A DNA stretch of 61,220 nt from positions 1 to 61,220 of the forward strand of contig JAXHVA010000014.1 in NCBI GenBank assembly GCA_034189035.1. The letters are read 5' to 3'. Every line of letters starts with the position of its first letter. The stretch's first letter is position 1. Below, in pieces: positions 1-7,706 of the stretch. The notes under the pieces are model-generated. The model was not told the DNA's origin, made no database searches, and saw nothing but the letters and a program-made list of their open reading frames with translations. Position numbers and translations under genes: made by a program. Source of the stretch: JAUXFK01 sp034189035. Its GTDB lineage: Bacteria; Desulfobacterota; UBA8473.

Positions 1-50
1 GCCGTTAGAGCTATCCTGTCGCCCCCAACCTACTGGATCGACAGTCTGAA

Positions 51-547
51 GTGGATACACCGAACACTGTGTGGACGGCGGGTATCACATACATCTTGAC
101 CCTGGAAGGTTGGTCATATCCAGTAGTGGTTATGGATTTTTTAGCGGACAAATCGTCGGTTGGGCCATGGATAAGCAAATAAAGATCCAATTAGTTATAG
201 AGCATTAGCGATGGCCTACTGGAGACGAAAACCTTCTCCTGGCCTCATGCACCATTCTGATAGGGGGAATCAGTATGCTTGCGAAAGGTACAAAAACAGC
301 GTAAACAATATCAGGTGATTCCGAGTATGAGCCGCAAGGGTAATTGCTGGTAAGCGCCCCCACAAAGCGATTTTTCAGAAGCCTGAAATTTGAACGTCTT
401 GGATATTGCCGCTTTGTATCCAGAAAAACAGCTAAAGCCGAAGTGATAGACTACATCACCTTTTATAATGCTGACCGACTCCATTCGACTCTAGGATATC
501 TGAGTCCTATGGATTATGAAAAAATAAAATCCTTAAATGCTGCTTAA
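51..547 (+). pseudogene. decayed IS3-family transposase (orfB, DDE integrase) remnant
   Basis: Reading across frames recovers the C-terminal half of an IS3-type OrfB integrase: a segment from 51 with VWTAGITYI and VGWAM, one from 211 with AYWRRKPSPGLMHHSDRG, one from about 303 with MSRKGNCW, and an open tail at 354-547 with RFFRSLKFE and YNADRLHSTLGYLSP. At least three frameshifts and internal stops break it. In the family the first segment normally reads D-I-T-Y, so the first catalytic Asp is changed to Gly as well. The element is dead. Its right end runs into carbonic anhydrase sequence near 575, so the insertion or a later deletion probably removed the 5' part of that gene. The left end lies outside the window. 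Confidence 0.85.
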
Positions 548-577
548 TACGGTGTACGTTTTTACTTGACCAATACA

Positions 578-841
578 TTAGGTCATTCCGGTTGCGGGGC
601 AGTGGGCACCACTTTATCGGAGAGTATCGAGATAACAGGGCATCTCGCGCATATAACGATCCATATCAAACATGCAGCGGATACAATAGCGGACGAATCG
701 AAGCGTGTTGTCAACTCTGTTGCCAAGGCCAATGCTAAGATGACGGCCGCGCAATTGAAAGGAACAATTCCTGTTTTTTCAGATCTTGTGAACGCTGGAA
801 AGTTGTAAATCATCGCAGCGTATTATGATCTATGTACATGA
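578..841 (+). pseudogene. beta-carbonic anhydrase, 3' remnant
   Basis: The frame LGHSGCGAVG, then a helix region ending IPVFSDLVNAGKL, then a TAA at 806-808, then IIAAYYDL in the same frame matches the second half of beta-class carbonic anhydrases. GHSGCGAV carries the His and second Cys zinc ligands. The N-terminal half with the first Cys and the Asp-Arg dyad is missing, cut at the junction with the IS3 remnant. The stop at 806 truncates the conserved tail by about eleven codons. It cannot encode a working enzyme. A small ATG-started frame at 566 exists only because the IS tail supplies the start. Confidence 0.75.
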
Positions 842-1307
842 GTTGTCGAGTTGCTTCAGCTCTTTGTATGAATACTTCCTTGTACATAGTTCATATGGCT
901 TTGAAATTGCAGCGGAAATAAGATATACAGAAGTAGACAAGCTAAAATTTAAGAGATTGTCAACATATTTCAGAGCGATCTTTTGCGAGGTCTACGGGAT
1001 ACGATTATAAGCGGGTGAGATAGCGAAGATTATGGCGTATTGATATGCATAGATAATGAGTATTGGCTTATTAAAATATGGTGGAAGCGGATGTATAGAG
1101 GGGGGGAGAGTGACTTATTGCCCTTATACAGCGAGCTTTATTCATTAAGAATAGAGAATGCTCATATTTTTAAGCGGTAAATATGGTGAGGGAAGGAGTA
1201 GGAGACAGGAGTATCTGAGCGATGGATCGAGGAGGGGATCGAAAGGTCAAATTCTTTCTGTCTCGATATGCCTCGAAATTTTTTAGTAAACTCCAGTGAG
1301 TAAAATC
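842..1307. other. non-coding gap before the antiporter operon
   Basis: No convincing gene is seen. A short plus-strand frame at 825-1010 has no recognisable motif and overlaps the end of the carbonic anhydrase relic. A purine-rich stretch lies around 1080-1110. The region is probably remnant sequence left by the insertion to its left. Confidence 0.5.
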
Positions 1308-1336
1308 TTGACAATTATTATCAATTGTGTTATTTT
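1308..1336 (+). promoter_or_regulatory. sigma70-type promoter of the Mrp operon
   Basis: TTGACA at 1308-1313, a 17-base spacer and TATTTT at 1331-1336 form a near-consensus promoter about 70 bases upstream of the first antiporter gene. It points into the operon and is overlapped downstream by a palindrome. Confidence 0.7.
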
Positions 1337-1348
1337 TAGCTAAGTTAT

Positions 1349-1364
1349 GAATGAACATTCATTC
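1349..1364. promoter_or_regulatory. TetR-like palindromic operator
   Basis: GAATGAACATTCATTC is a perfect 7-base inverted repeat (GAATGAA/TTCATTC) around a 2-base centre. It sits about 13 bases after the -10 element, over or just after the expected transcription start, where a bound repressor would block the promoter. The form fits TetR-family operators. No regulator gene is adjacent, so the protein that binds is unknown. Confidence 0.5.
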
Positions 1365-1408
1365 AGAATTGATGCAAAGAGTTTTATGAATTAACGGATA
1401 TCCAAAAG

Positions 1409-1960
1409 ATGCGATTCGGTACCGTACAACAGGGCACCCATCATAGTGAACATAGACTCCACAACTTTATAGTTACCTTTGTTCTTCTCTTTGTATTTTG
1501 GATTGTATTCTCCGGGCGTTTTGACACTTTTCACCTTTCGCTTGGTGTAATCTGCTCTTTGTTAGTCGCTCGACTGTCAAATGATCTCCTCTTTGCCAAT
1601 ATTCGCGTAAAAACTCATTGGCTATCGGTTTTGAGATTTTTGGCATATATTCCCTGGCTTACCATTCAGATCATTAAGGCCAATGTTTATGTAGCAGTCT
1701 TGGCATTGCATCCAAACCCACCGATAGATCCTGTGATGCTTCGGTTTAAAACGAAGTTGAAAACAGATATCTCTCTGGTAACCTTTGCCAATTCAATTAC
1801 CCTTACCCCAGGTACGATCACCATGGATATAATCGAAGGAGAGTTCTATGTCCATGCACTGGATAGGAAAGTGATGAAAGACCTTAGTACAGGGGAGATG
1901 GAGGACAGGGTAGCCCATATTTTTATGGAGACAGACCGGACCAGTAGTAAGGATAGCTGA
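1409..1960 (+). CDS. mrpE: Na+/H+ antiporter subunit MrpE
   Basis: This is a 183-residue membrane protein of the MrpE/MnhE family, a small subunit of the multisubunit Mrp cation/proton antiporter in the cytoplasmic membrane. Two hydrophobic stretches near residues 20-60 and one near 70-95 are followed by a soluble domain with the family segment VTFANSITLTPGT, where the usual central hydrophobic segment ends. It is the first gene after the promoter and the putative operator. The start has only a weak ribosome-binding site, and about 18 N-terminal residues precede the usual family start, so a later start is possible. Confidence 0.85.
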   Translation: MRFGTVQQGTHHSEHRLHNFIVTFVLLFVFWIVFSGRFDTFHLSLGVICSLLVARLSNDLLFANIRVKTHWLSVLRFLAYIPWLTIQIIKANVYVAVLALHPNPPIDPVMLRFKTKLKTDISLVTFANSITLTPGTITMDIIEGEFYVHALDRKVMKDLSTGEMEDRVAHIFMETDRTSSKDS

Positions 1961-2033
1961 AACAGACGTACAGATCAGGCAAATGGGCAATATTCGGATC
2001 GAAATCAGATAGGGAGCAAGGAAGAAAACAATT

Positions 2034-2501
2034 ATGACCAGAGTTTATGATGATATCATTGTAAAGACTGTCGCTCGCATTCTTACTCCATTTATTCAGA
2101 TTTTTGCCCTTTATGTGATCATGCACGGACATCATAGCCCGGGTGGAGGTTTTCAGGGAGGCGTTATTCTCGGAGCTAGCCTGATACTCTTGTTTATAAC
2201 CCATGGGCTTAAGGAGACGAAGAAGCGGATTAGTGAAAAGGGAATAGCTTTATTCAGTAGTCTCGGGGTTTTGATCTATTCTGGAATTGGGCTCTTATGC
2301 ATGATTCTCCTTGGAAATTATCTCGATTATGGGAAGCTATCCAAACTGTTGCATGGAGTTCCTGCACAGGCACGATCACTTGGAATTTTAGGTGTTGAGA
2401 TTGGAGTGGGTCTCGCGGTTATGGCAGTTATGGTCTCTATCTTCCTTAATATCTCTACAGGGGGAACACTCCTAGAAGAAGAGGAAGATAACACTCAATG
2501 A
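2034..2501 (+). CDS. mrpB: Na+/H+ antiporter subunit MrpB
   Basis: A 155-residue protein of the MnhB/MrpB domain family, with the diagnostic HGHHSPGGGFQGG stretch near residues 31-43 and about four membrane helices. It forms part of the membrane arm of the Mrp antiporter. An AAGGA ribosome-binding site precedes the ATG. It ends with an acidic tail (LLEEEEDNTQ). The order E-B-F-G differs from the classic A-B-C-D-E-F-G Mrp order and resembles archaeal and deltaproteobacterial variants. Confidence 0.88.
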   Translation: MTRVYDDIIVKTVARILTPFIQIFALYVIMHGHHSPGGGFQGGVILGASLILLFITHGLKETKKRISEKGIALFSSLGVLIYSGIGLLCMILLGNYLDYGKLSKLLHGVPAQARSLGILGVEIGVGLAVMAVMVSIFLNISTGGTLLEEEEDNTQ

Positions 2502-2518
2502 TAATGCTGGGGTCATAG

Positions 2519-2785
2519 ATGGGCGTATTTTTTTTAAGTATCGGTATGGGATTATGCATCTTAGTCTTTTTTGTTCTATACCGGGTGGTATTCGGCCCGG
2601 GTATCTTTAACAGGGTCGCTGCTGTTTCAGCTATTGGTAATAAGACTCTGATTATACTTTTAATTATGGGGATTATCTATAAACGGGTTGAGATGTTTGT
2701 AGACATCAGTATGGTCTATGCTCTCCTTAATTTTATCGGCACCTTGGCTGTTTCTAAATATCTTGAAATGGAAAGAAATAAATAA
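2519..2785 (+). CDS. mrpF: Na+/H+ antiporter subunit MrpF
   Basis: An 88-residue, three-helix protein matching MrpF/PhaF: FGPGIFNRVAAVSAIGNKT in the first loop and a C-terminal helix ending YLEMERNK. MrpF is a small membrane subunit needed for assembly of the antiporter. Its stop codon overlaps the ATG of the next gene by one base, which points to translational coupling within the operon. Confidence 0.85.
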   Translation: MGVFFLSIGMGLCILVFFVLYRVVFGPGIFNRVAAVSAIGNKTLIILLIMGIIYKRVEMFVDISMVYALLNFIGTLAVSKYLEMERNK

Positions 2786-3099
2786 TGAACTTGATTACTC
2801 TAGTATCCATACTGTTTATGGTAGGTGGACTCTTTTTTTTTACAACAGCCACAATAGGGCTTCTGCGCTTTCCAGACTTCTTTGCCAGATTGCATGCAAT
2901 CGGTAAGGGGGATACATTGGCTGTATTGCTCTCTCTTATCGGTATTGCTCTATATGAAGGTTTTTCATTAACCAGCCTGAAGATACTCTTGATTGCAGTC
3001 TTTATGTTTCACGCCCAACCAACAGCAACGCATGCGATATCTCGAGCCGGCCTGAGATGCGGGATTAAACCGTGGACGAGAAAGGGGAATAAGGGATGA
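2785..3099 (+). CDS. mrpG: Na+/H+ antiporter subunit MrpG
   Basis: A 104-residue MnhG/MrpG-type protein with three helices and the family segment LLRFPDFFARLHAIGKGDT near residues 27-45, followed by a HAISRAG segment. It is a structural subunit of the antiporter. The gene starts on the last base of the mrpF stop and its own stop overlaps the next ATG (ATGA), so mrpF, mrpG and the next gene are translationally coupled. Confidence 0.88.
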   Translation: MNLITLVSILFMVGGLFFFTTATIGLLRFPDFFARLHAIGKGDTLAVLLSLIGIALYEGFSLTSLKILLIAVFMFHAQPTATHAISRAGLRCGIKPWTRKGNKG

Positions 3100-3341
3100 T
3101 ACTTCAGTTTGATTTTATAATTCTCATCTTTTTGATCATATGTGCGGTTAGTGCAATAACAGTGAAGGATCTTCTAAGCTCGGTTATAATACTTTGTGCT
3201 TACAGTTTTTTTATGTGTCTTTTATGGGCACAGATGGGAGCTGTTGATGTGGCCTTTACCGAGGCATCTGTCGGAGCGGGCATTGGAACCATCCTTTTCA
3301 TTGTTGCTGTGAGCAAAACGACCCGGAGGTCAAAGGATTGA
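3096..3341 (+). CDS. DUF4040 / MbhD-like antiporter subunit
   Basis: An 81-residue protein with three hydrophobic helices matching the DUF4040 (MbhD) domain, which in classic Mrp systems is fused into the C-terminal part of the long MrpA subunit. Key family features are the KDLLSSVIILCAYSFFMC stretch and DVAFTEASVGAGI. Here it is a separate gene, as in archaeal Mbh-type and many deltaproteobacterial Mrp operons. It overlaps mrpG by four bases and the following gene by four bases. Confidence 0.8.
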   Translation: MILQFDFIILIFLIICAVSAITVKDLLSSVIILCAYSFFMCLLWAQMGAVDVAFTEASVGAGIGTILFIVAVSKTTRRSKD

Positions 3342-3613
3342 GAATTTTAAGCCTCATTATTGTAATACTGACAGCAGCGATACTCATTTACGGTACCCTT
3401 GATATGCCCAACTGGTCTGATCCGAACACCCCGGCCAGTCAACATGTCTCAGCTGAATATATTACCAGGACTGTAGAGGAGACATCCACCCCAAATATTG
3501 TCACTTCAGTGCTGGCTGATTATCGTGGCTATGATACACTCGGCGAAACAACGGTAATCTTCTCAGCTGGGATGGCGTGTATCCTGATATTAAGGAAGAG
3601 ACGCAGACGATAA
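3338..3613 (+). CDS. MbhE-like (MrpA C-terminal) antiporter subunit
   Basis: A 91-residue protein starting at TTG inside the preceding stop codon. It has an N-terminal helix, a periplasmic loop with YITRTVEETSTPNIVTSVLADYRGYDTLGE and a C-terminal helix ending in a run of arginines. The ladyRGyDTlGE-type loop is typical of MbhE and of the extreme C-terminus of MrpA. With the DUF4040 gene it appears to replace the C-terminal part of MrpA. It lacks strong sequence marks beyond that loop. Confidence 0.7.
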   Translation: MRILSLIIVILTAAILIYGTLDMPNWSDPNTPASQHVSAEYITRTVEETSTPNIVTSVLADYRGYDTLGETTVIFSAGMACILILRKRRRR

Positions 3614-3623
3614 AGAAGACAGG

Positions 3624-4004
3624 ATGTTTGATTTTATTGTTAGCAAATACAATTACTGGATATACATTTTACTGATGATGATCGGTTTCTATGCCATGAT
3701 AAGCAAGAGAAACCTAATAAAGAAGATTATAGGCATGAATATCTTTCAGACAGCAATTATTCTCTTTTTTATCTCCACTGCTGCAAAAAGAGGAGCAACC
3801 CTTCCTATCCTGGAGCACGCCCATGATGGAGGAGAACATGCCATTGAGGCTATTTCCTATATAAATCCGCTACCACATGTGCTTATGCTTACTGCTATTG
3901 TAGTTATGGTCGCAACCCTTGGGGTTGCCCTTGCGATCGTTTTGCTCATTTACAGAAGATACGGGACATTGGAAGAGAACGAAATTCTTAAAGAGATTGA
4001 ATAA
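3624..4004 (+). CDS. mrpC: Na+/H+ antiporter subunit MrpC (NuoK-like)
   Basis: A 126-residue, three-helix protein of the MrpC/NuoK family. The pattern GFYAMISKRNLIKKIIGMNIFQTAIIL in the first half and HVLMLTAIVVMVATLGVALA in the second is characteristic. A histidine-rich insert (EHAHDGGEHA) lies between helices two and three. NuoK-type subunits line the lateral proton pathway of complex I and Mrp. The gene follows a ten-base gap with an AGACAGG ribosome-binding site. Confidence 0.88.
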   Translation: MFDFIVSKYNYWIYILLMMIGFYAMISKRNLIKKIIGMNIFQTAIILFFISTAAKRGATLPILEHAHDGGEHAIEAISYINPLPHVLMLTAIVVMVATLGVALAIVLLIYRRYGTLEENEILKEIE

Positions 4005-4025
4005 ACATTATTAAACAAGAATGAA

Positions 4026-5516
4026 ATGGCCGACCAAGCTCCTATCCTCGTTATAATTCTTCCTTTGATATTTGCCATTGTTACCCCTTTAATTGGCTGG
4101 TGGAAGAAAGATTTATGTTATCCATGGGTACTAATGGGCCTTTTTTTCTCAACCATCTTCTCTATTATTACCCTAAAAGAAGTACTAATCAATGGAGCAA
4201 TTCACTACCATCTAGGTGGTTGGGACCCACCTTGGGGGATAGAGTATGTAATAGATCACCTCAACTCATTTATCCTGGTTTTGGTGGCTTGTATTAGTCT
4301 AATGGTTGCCGTGTCCTCTAAGAGGTTAGTTGAAGAAGAGAACCCGGATAAGGCAGTCTATTTCTATACCCTGTTTCTTTTACAGGTAACAGGTCTTCTA
4401 GGAATAGTTGCAACAGGAGATCTCTTTAATCTCTATGTCTTTTTGGAGATAGCATCCCTGACCGGCTATGCATTGATTGCAATCGGCGAAGAACACGCCC
4501 CATTTGCCGCCTTCAGATATTTAGTCATGGGAACGATAGGGGCATGTTTCTATCTATTGGGGGTGGGCTATCTCTATATGGCTACAGGTTCCCTCAATAT
4601 TGCAGACCTTTCCCAGATATTACCGAACCTATACCATTCCAAAGTGGTCATGGTGGCACTCATATTTTTTTTGGTAGGAATTGCTATAAAGATGGCTCTA
4701 TTTCCTTTACATGCATGGCTTCCAGATGCGTATACCTATGCCCCTTCGGCGACAAGTGCCCTTGTTGCCCCTTTAATGACCAAGGTATCCGTCTATGTAA
4801 TGATAAGGATTATCTACACCGTATTTAAACCCTATTATACTATTGAAACCCTACCGATACATTCGATTCTCGTCTGGGTAGCAGTTGCTGTGATTCTCTA
4901 TGGGATTGTAATGGCGCTTCGTCAGGTTGATTTTAAGAGGATGTTCTGTTACATCCTGATTGCCGAGATAGGATATATGGCAGGAGGGTTAGGATTGGCC
5001 AATAGATTAGGGATAACAGGTGCTATACTCCATATTATGAACGATGCACTGATGATAACATGCCTGTTTCTCGTAGCAGGGGCTTTTGTATATAAATTGG
5101 ACGGACACAAGATCCATCAACTCAAAGACGTATTTAAAAAGATGCCGTTTTCCATGGCAGCCTTTGCTGTTGTCGGCCTTTCATTGATAGGTGTACCGCC
5201 TACCTGCGGTTTTTTCTCTAAATGGTACCTTATACTCGGCGCAATTGAGGCTGAAAACTGGATATTTATCGTGGCACTACTGTTGAGCAGTGCGGTCAAT
5301 GTCATACTGTTCTTTAAGATCGTGGAGACAGCATATTATAAAGGGGCATCCCATGCTCATAATAGAGATGGCCATGGGGAAAATACAATAGACGAAGCCC
5401 CGATAAGCATCCTCATCCCTTTGGGGATCATAGCCCTGGCAATAGTTTTGGCAGGTGTTTTTTCAGGAAAGATCGTATCCGGCATTATCCAGTTTGCGGT
5501 TCCACCTAACCTCTAA
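4026..5516 (+). CDS. mrpD: Na+/H+ antiporter subunit MrpD (ND5/NuoM-like), first copy
   Basis: A 496-residue polytopic membrane protein of the NuoL/M/N-MrpA/D family, expected to have about 14 helices and to carry a proton channel. The conserved charged residues are all present: Glu141 in NLYVFLEI, Lys222 in AIKMALFPLHAWLPDA and Lys253 in MTKVSVY. The C-terminal loop carries a His-rich stretch. It follows mrpC by 21 bases. A 220-base inverted-repeat element separates it from the next ND5-like gene, which may affect expression of the distal half of the operon. Confidence 0.9.
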   Translation: MADQAPILVIILPLIFAIVTPLIGWWKKDLCYPWVLMGLFFSTIFSIITLKEVLINGAIHYHLGGWDPPWGIEYVIDHLNSFILVLVACISLMVAVSSKRLVEEENPDKAVYFYTLFLLQVTGLLGIVATGDLFNLYVFLEIASLTGYALIAIGEEHAPFAAFRYLVMGTIGACFYLLGVGYLYMATGSLNIADLSQILPNLYHSKVVMVALIFFLVGIAIKMALFPLHAWLPDAYTYAPSATSALVAPLMTKVSVYVMIRIIYTVFKPYYTIETLPIHSILVWVAVAVILYGIVMALRQVDFKRMFCYILIAEIGYMAGGLGLANRLGITGAILHIMNDALMITCLFLVAGAFVYKLDGHKIHQLKDVFKKMPFSMAAFAVVGLSLIGVPPTCGFFSKWYLILGAIEAENWIFIVALLLSSAVNVILFFKIVETAYYKGASHAHNRDGHGENTIDEAPISILIPLGIIALAIVLAGVFSGKIVSGIIQFAVPPNL

Positions 5517-5524
5517 TAAGAGAT

Positions 5525-5744
5525 TCAGAAATTTTGAAACTAAATTATGAGCTACAAATTGACGGGAGGCCTTTTCGGTTACTTATTATACGTAAAGCCT
5601 TGGCACAAACACCTATTTACCGATGAGACTCTAATACACGCAAAACTAATACATTATGACAAACTGTAGTTCATAAAAAGTAAACGAAAAGGCCTCCCGT
5701 CAATGATTTAAAGACATAATTAAAATTAGTTTCAAAATTTCTGA
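5525..5744. repeat. 220-bp imperfect palindromic element (MITE-like)
   Basis: Nested inverted repeats: outer arms at 5525-5543 (TCAGAAATTTTGAAACTAA) and 5726-5744, and inner arms at 5559-5577 (TTGACGGGAGGCCTTTTCG) and 5685-5703, both pairs fully matched, with weaker pairing continuing inward. No frame is coded inside. It lies in the only large gap of the Mrp operon, between two co-directional ND5-like genes. It could be a small non-autonomous transposon, and as RNA it would fold into a very long hairpin that may act as a partial terminator or processing site. It is unrelated in sequence to the repeats near the hut genes. Confidence 0.8.
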
Positions 5745-5762
5745 GATTGAGTATAGAAAGAG

Positions 5763-7247
5763 ATGGAGACAATAACATCGATTAAACCATTGCTCGCGAC
5801 ACTTACCCCGTTGCTTTGTATCTTCTTGATCATCCTGTCGAGAAGAATACCCAATCTCAGGGAACTGTGGACCATAACTGCATCATTAGTTACATTTCTC
5901 ATTGTGACCTCAATGGTAAACGCATTGAGTGGCGGCAAGGTGATTGTATGCAGACTCATAGAGGTCTATCCCGGAATAGATATTGCCTTTAAGGTAGATG
6001 CCTTTGGACTGTTCTTTGCCTTGTTATCTTCTTTTCTGTGGATCGTGGTCTCCTTCTACTCTATCGGTTATATGAGATCTCTGAATGAGCACTCTCAAAC
6101 AAGATACTATGCATTCTTTGCAGTTGCGATCTCGTCGGCTTTGGGAGTTGCGTTTTCAAGTAATTTGTTTACTCTCTACCTATTCTACGAGATATTGACG
6201 GTTTGCACATATCCCCTCGTTACTCATAACCAGAACAATGAGGCACGTTCCTCAGGGAGAATGTACCTGGGGTACCTCCTCGGCACGTCGGTATTCTTCT
6301 TTCTGCCGGCTATACTCTTTACCTATTTTTATGCAGGGACACTCGATTTCTCTACACATGGAATACTCAACGGTAAAGCCTCAAATGGCATGATTGCTTT
6401 TTTATTTTTGCTGTTTCTCTTTGGGATCAGTAAAGCCGCAATTATGCCTTTCAACGGATGGCTTCCTAGAGCTATGGTTGCCCCCACACCGGTCAGTGCC
6501 CTCCTCCATGCCGTTGCCGTAGTTAAGGCAGGGGTCTTCTGCCAGTTGAGGGTCTATTTTAATATCTTTGGAGTAGAGCTTCTTCATAACCAAAATCTGG
6601 ATATATTTCTTATCTACTTTGTCTCTATCACGATCCTCTTAGGTTCTCTATTTGCGCTGAAACAGGACGATATAAAGGCAATGCTTGCATACTCCACAAT
6701 AAGCCAGCTTTCATATATCATCCTTGCAGCGGGGCTCTCTTCTTATCAAGGGATGCTGGGCGGTATCGTCCATATTGTAATGCATGGGTTTGGTAAGATC
6801 ACCCTGTTTATGTGTGCCGGTTCCATATTATGTGCCGCCCATATCAAAAAGATAAGCCAGTTAGGGGGTATAGGGAGAAGGATGCCCATAACCATGCTTG
6901 CCTTTCTCTTTGGTGCCTTATCAGTCGCGGGAATACCGCCTTTTGGCGGGTTCATGAGCAAATGGTTTCTTGCCCTGGGCTCGATCGAGGCTCACCAGTG
7001 GCCGATACTGGTTGTGCTTTTAACCAGTACCCTGTTGAACCTGGGTTACTTTATGCCCGTGGTATTCATTTCATTCTTTAAAGAGGATAGCGAAAGCGTT
7101 AAGGGTAATTCGGATATACGTGAACCATCCCCGTTTATTGTTGTACCTCTGGCATTCACTGCATTGGTTTCTCTGGTAATATTCTTCTATCCATATCCGT
7201 TTATACATCTGGCTGAAATATTTGTTAAGAGTATGATTGGAGGGTAA
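5763..7247 (+). CDS. second ND5/NuoM-like antiporter subunit (MrpD family)
   Basis: A 494-residue polytopic protein of the proton-translocating ND5/MrpD family. Conserved charges are Glu143 in LYLFYEIL, Lys224 in GISKAAIMPFNGWLPRAM and Lys255 in VVKAGVFCQLR. The LAYSTISQLSYI segment and the HGFGKITLF segment also fit the family, the second carrying the usual His and Lys of the second half-channel. It belongs to the Mrp operon but lies after the palindromic element. It may stand in for the N-terminal ND5-like part of MrpA, which is otherwise missing here. Confidence 0.88.
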   Translation: METITSIKPLLATLTPLLCIFLIILSRRIPNLRELWTITASLVTFLIVTSMVNALSGGKVIVCRLIEVYPGIDIAFKVDAFGLFFALLSSFLWIVVSFYSIGYMRSLNEHSQTRYYAFFAVAISSALGVAFSSNLFTLYLFYEILTVCTYPLVTHNQNNEARSSGRMYLGYLLGTSVFFFLPAILFTYFYAGTLDFSTHGILNGKASNGMIAFLFLLFLFGISKAAIMPFNGWLPRAMVAPTPVSALLHAVAVVKAGVFCQLRVYFNIFGVELLHNQNLDIFLIYFVSITILLGSLFALKQDDIKAMLAYSTISQLSYIILAAGLSSYQGMLGGIVHIVMHGFGKITLFMCAGSILCAAHIKKISQLGGIGRRMPITMLAFLFGALSVAGIPPFGGFMSKWFLALGSIEAHQWPILVVLLTSTLLNLGYFMPVVFISFFKEDSESVKGNSDIREPSPFIVVPLAFTALVSLVIFFYPYPFIHLAEIFVKSMIGG

Positions 7248-7445
7248 ATGGGAAAAATAGAAAAGAAAGGAAAACAAGTTGTTTACAGGCAAGATGATGG
7301 TGAGATAACTGCCTGGTTAACCGATTTTGAGGAAAAAATGGAGATAGGCCATGAGGGGACTCCAGCATATAGAAGAGTCTTTTATATTGTTTTTTTCATT
7401 TCCACTTTGTATCTGGGGACGATTCTTTTAAGGTACATCTTATAA
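7248..7445 (+). CDS. small single-pass membrane protein of the antiporter operon
   Basis: A 65-residue protein that starts immediately after the previous stop codon. The first 40 residues are polar and acidic (EITAWLTDFEEKME), followed by one C-terminal helix (FYIVFFISTLYLGTILL). I do not recognise a named family. Position and spacing say it belongs to the antiporter complex or its assembly. Its placement between ND5-like genes is consistent with an accessory subunit. Confidence 0.65.
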   Translation: MGKIEKKGKQVVYRQDDGEITAWLTDFEEKMEIGHEGTPAYRRVFYIVFFISTLYLGTILLRYIL

Positions 7446-7460
7446 AAATGGAGGTTATAA

Positions 7461-7706
7461 ATGAAGAAGAGAGAATTGACATTTTTTGATATGCCGAAAA
7501 ATAGAAATGTTGTTGTTCGACTTCTTTATGCAGTCCTTTTGGTCCTTCTAATTATTGATCTCTTTGTTCACAGACATGGTGATTTTCATTGGGAGGAATC
7601 CCTTGGTTTTTTTGCCGCATATGGATTTGTTGCATGTGTTGTCTTAGTTTTTGCTGCAAAGATATTGCGTATTATTGTTGAGAGGAAAGAGGACTATTAT
7701 GATTGA
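7461..7706 (+). CDS. small two-helix membrane protein of the antiporter operon
   Basis: An 81-residue protein preceded by a GGAGG ribosome-binding site. It has two helices (about residues 19-34 and 47-67) separated by an HRHGDFHWEESLGFFAAYG loop. No catalytic motif is visible and no family name is assigned. It overlaps the start of the next ND5-like gene by eight bases, which argues for co-translation and membership of the complex. Confidence 0.7.
   Translation: MKKRELTFFDMPKNRNVVVRLLYAVLLVLLIIDLFVHRHGDFHWEESLGFFAAYGFVACVVLVFAAKILRIIVERKEDYYD

Noticed and set aside
825..1010. Short plus-strand open frame after the carbonic anhydrase relic
   Set aside because: No ribosome-binding site, no recognisable domain, and it overlaps the end of a pseudogene.
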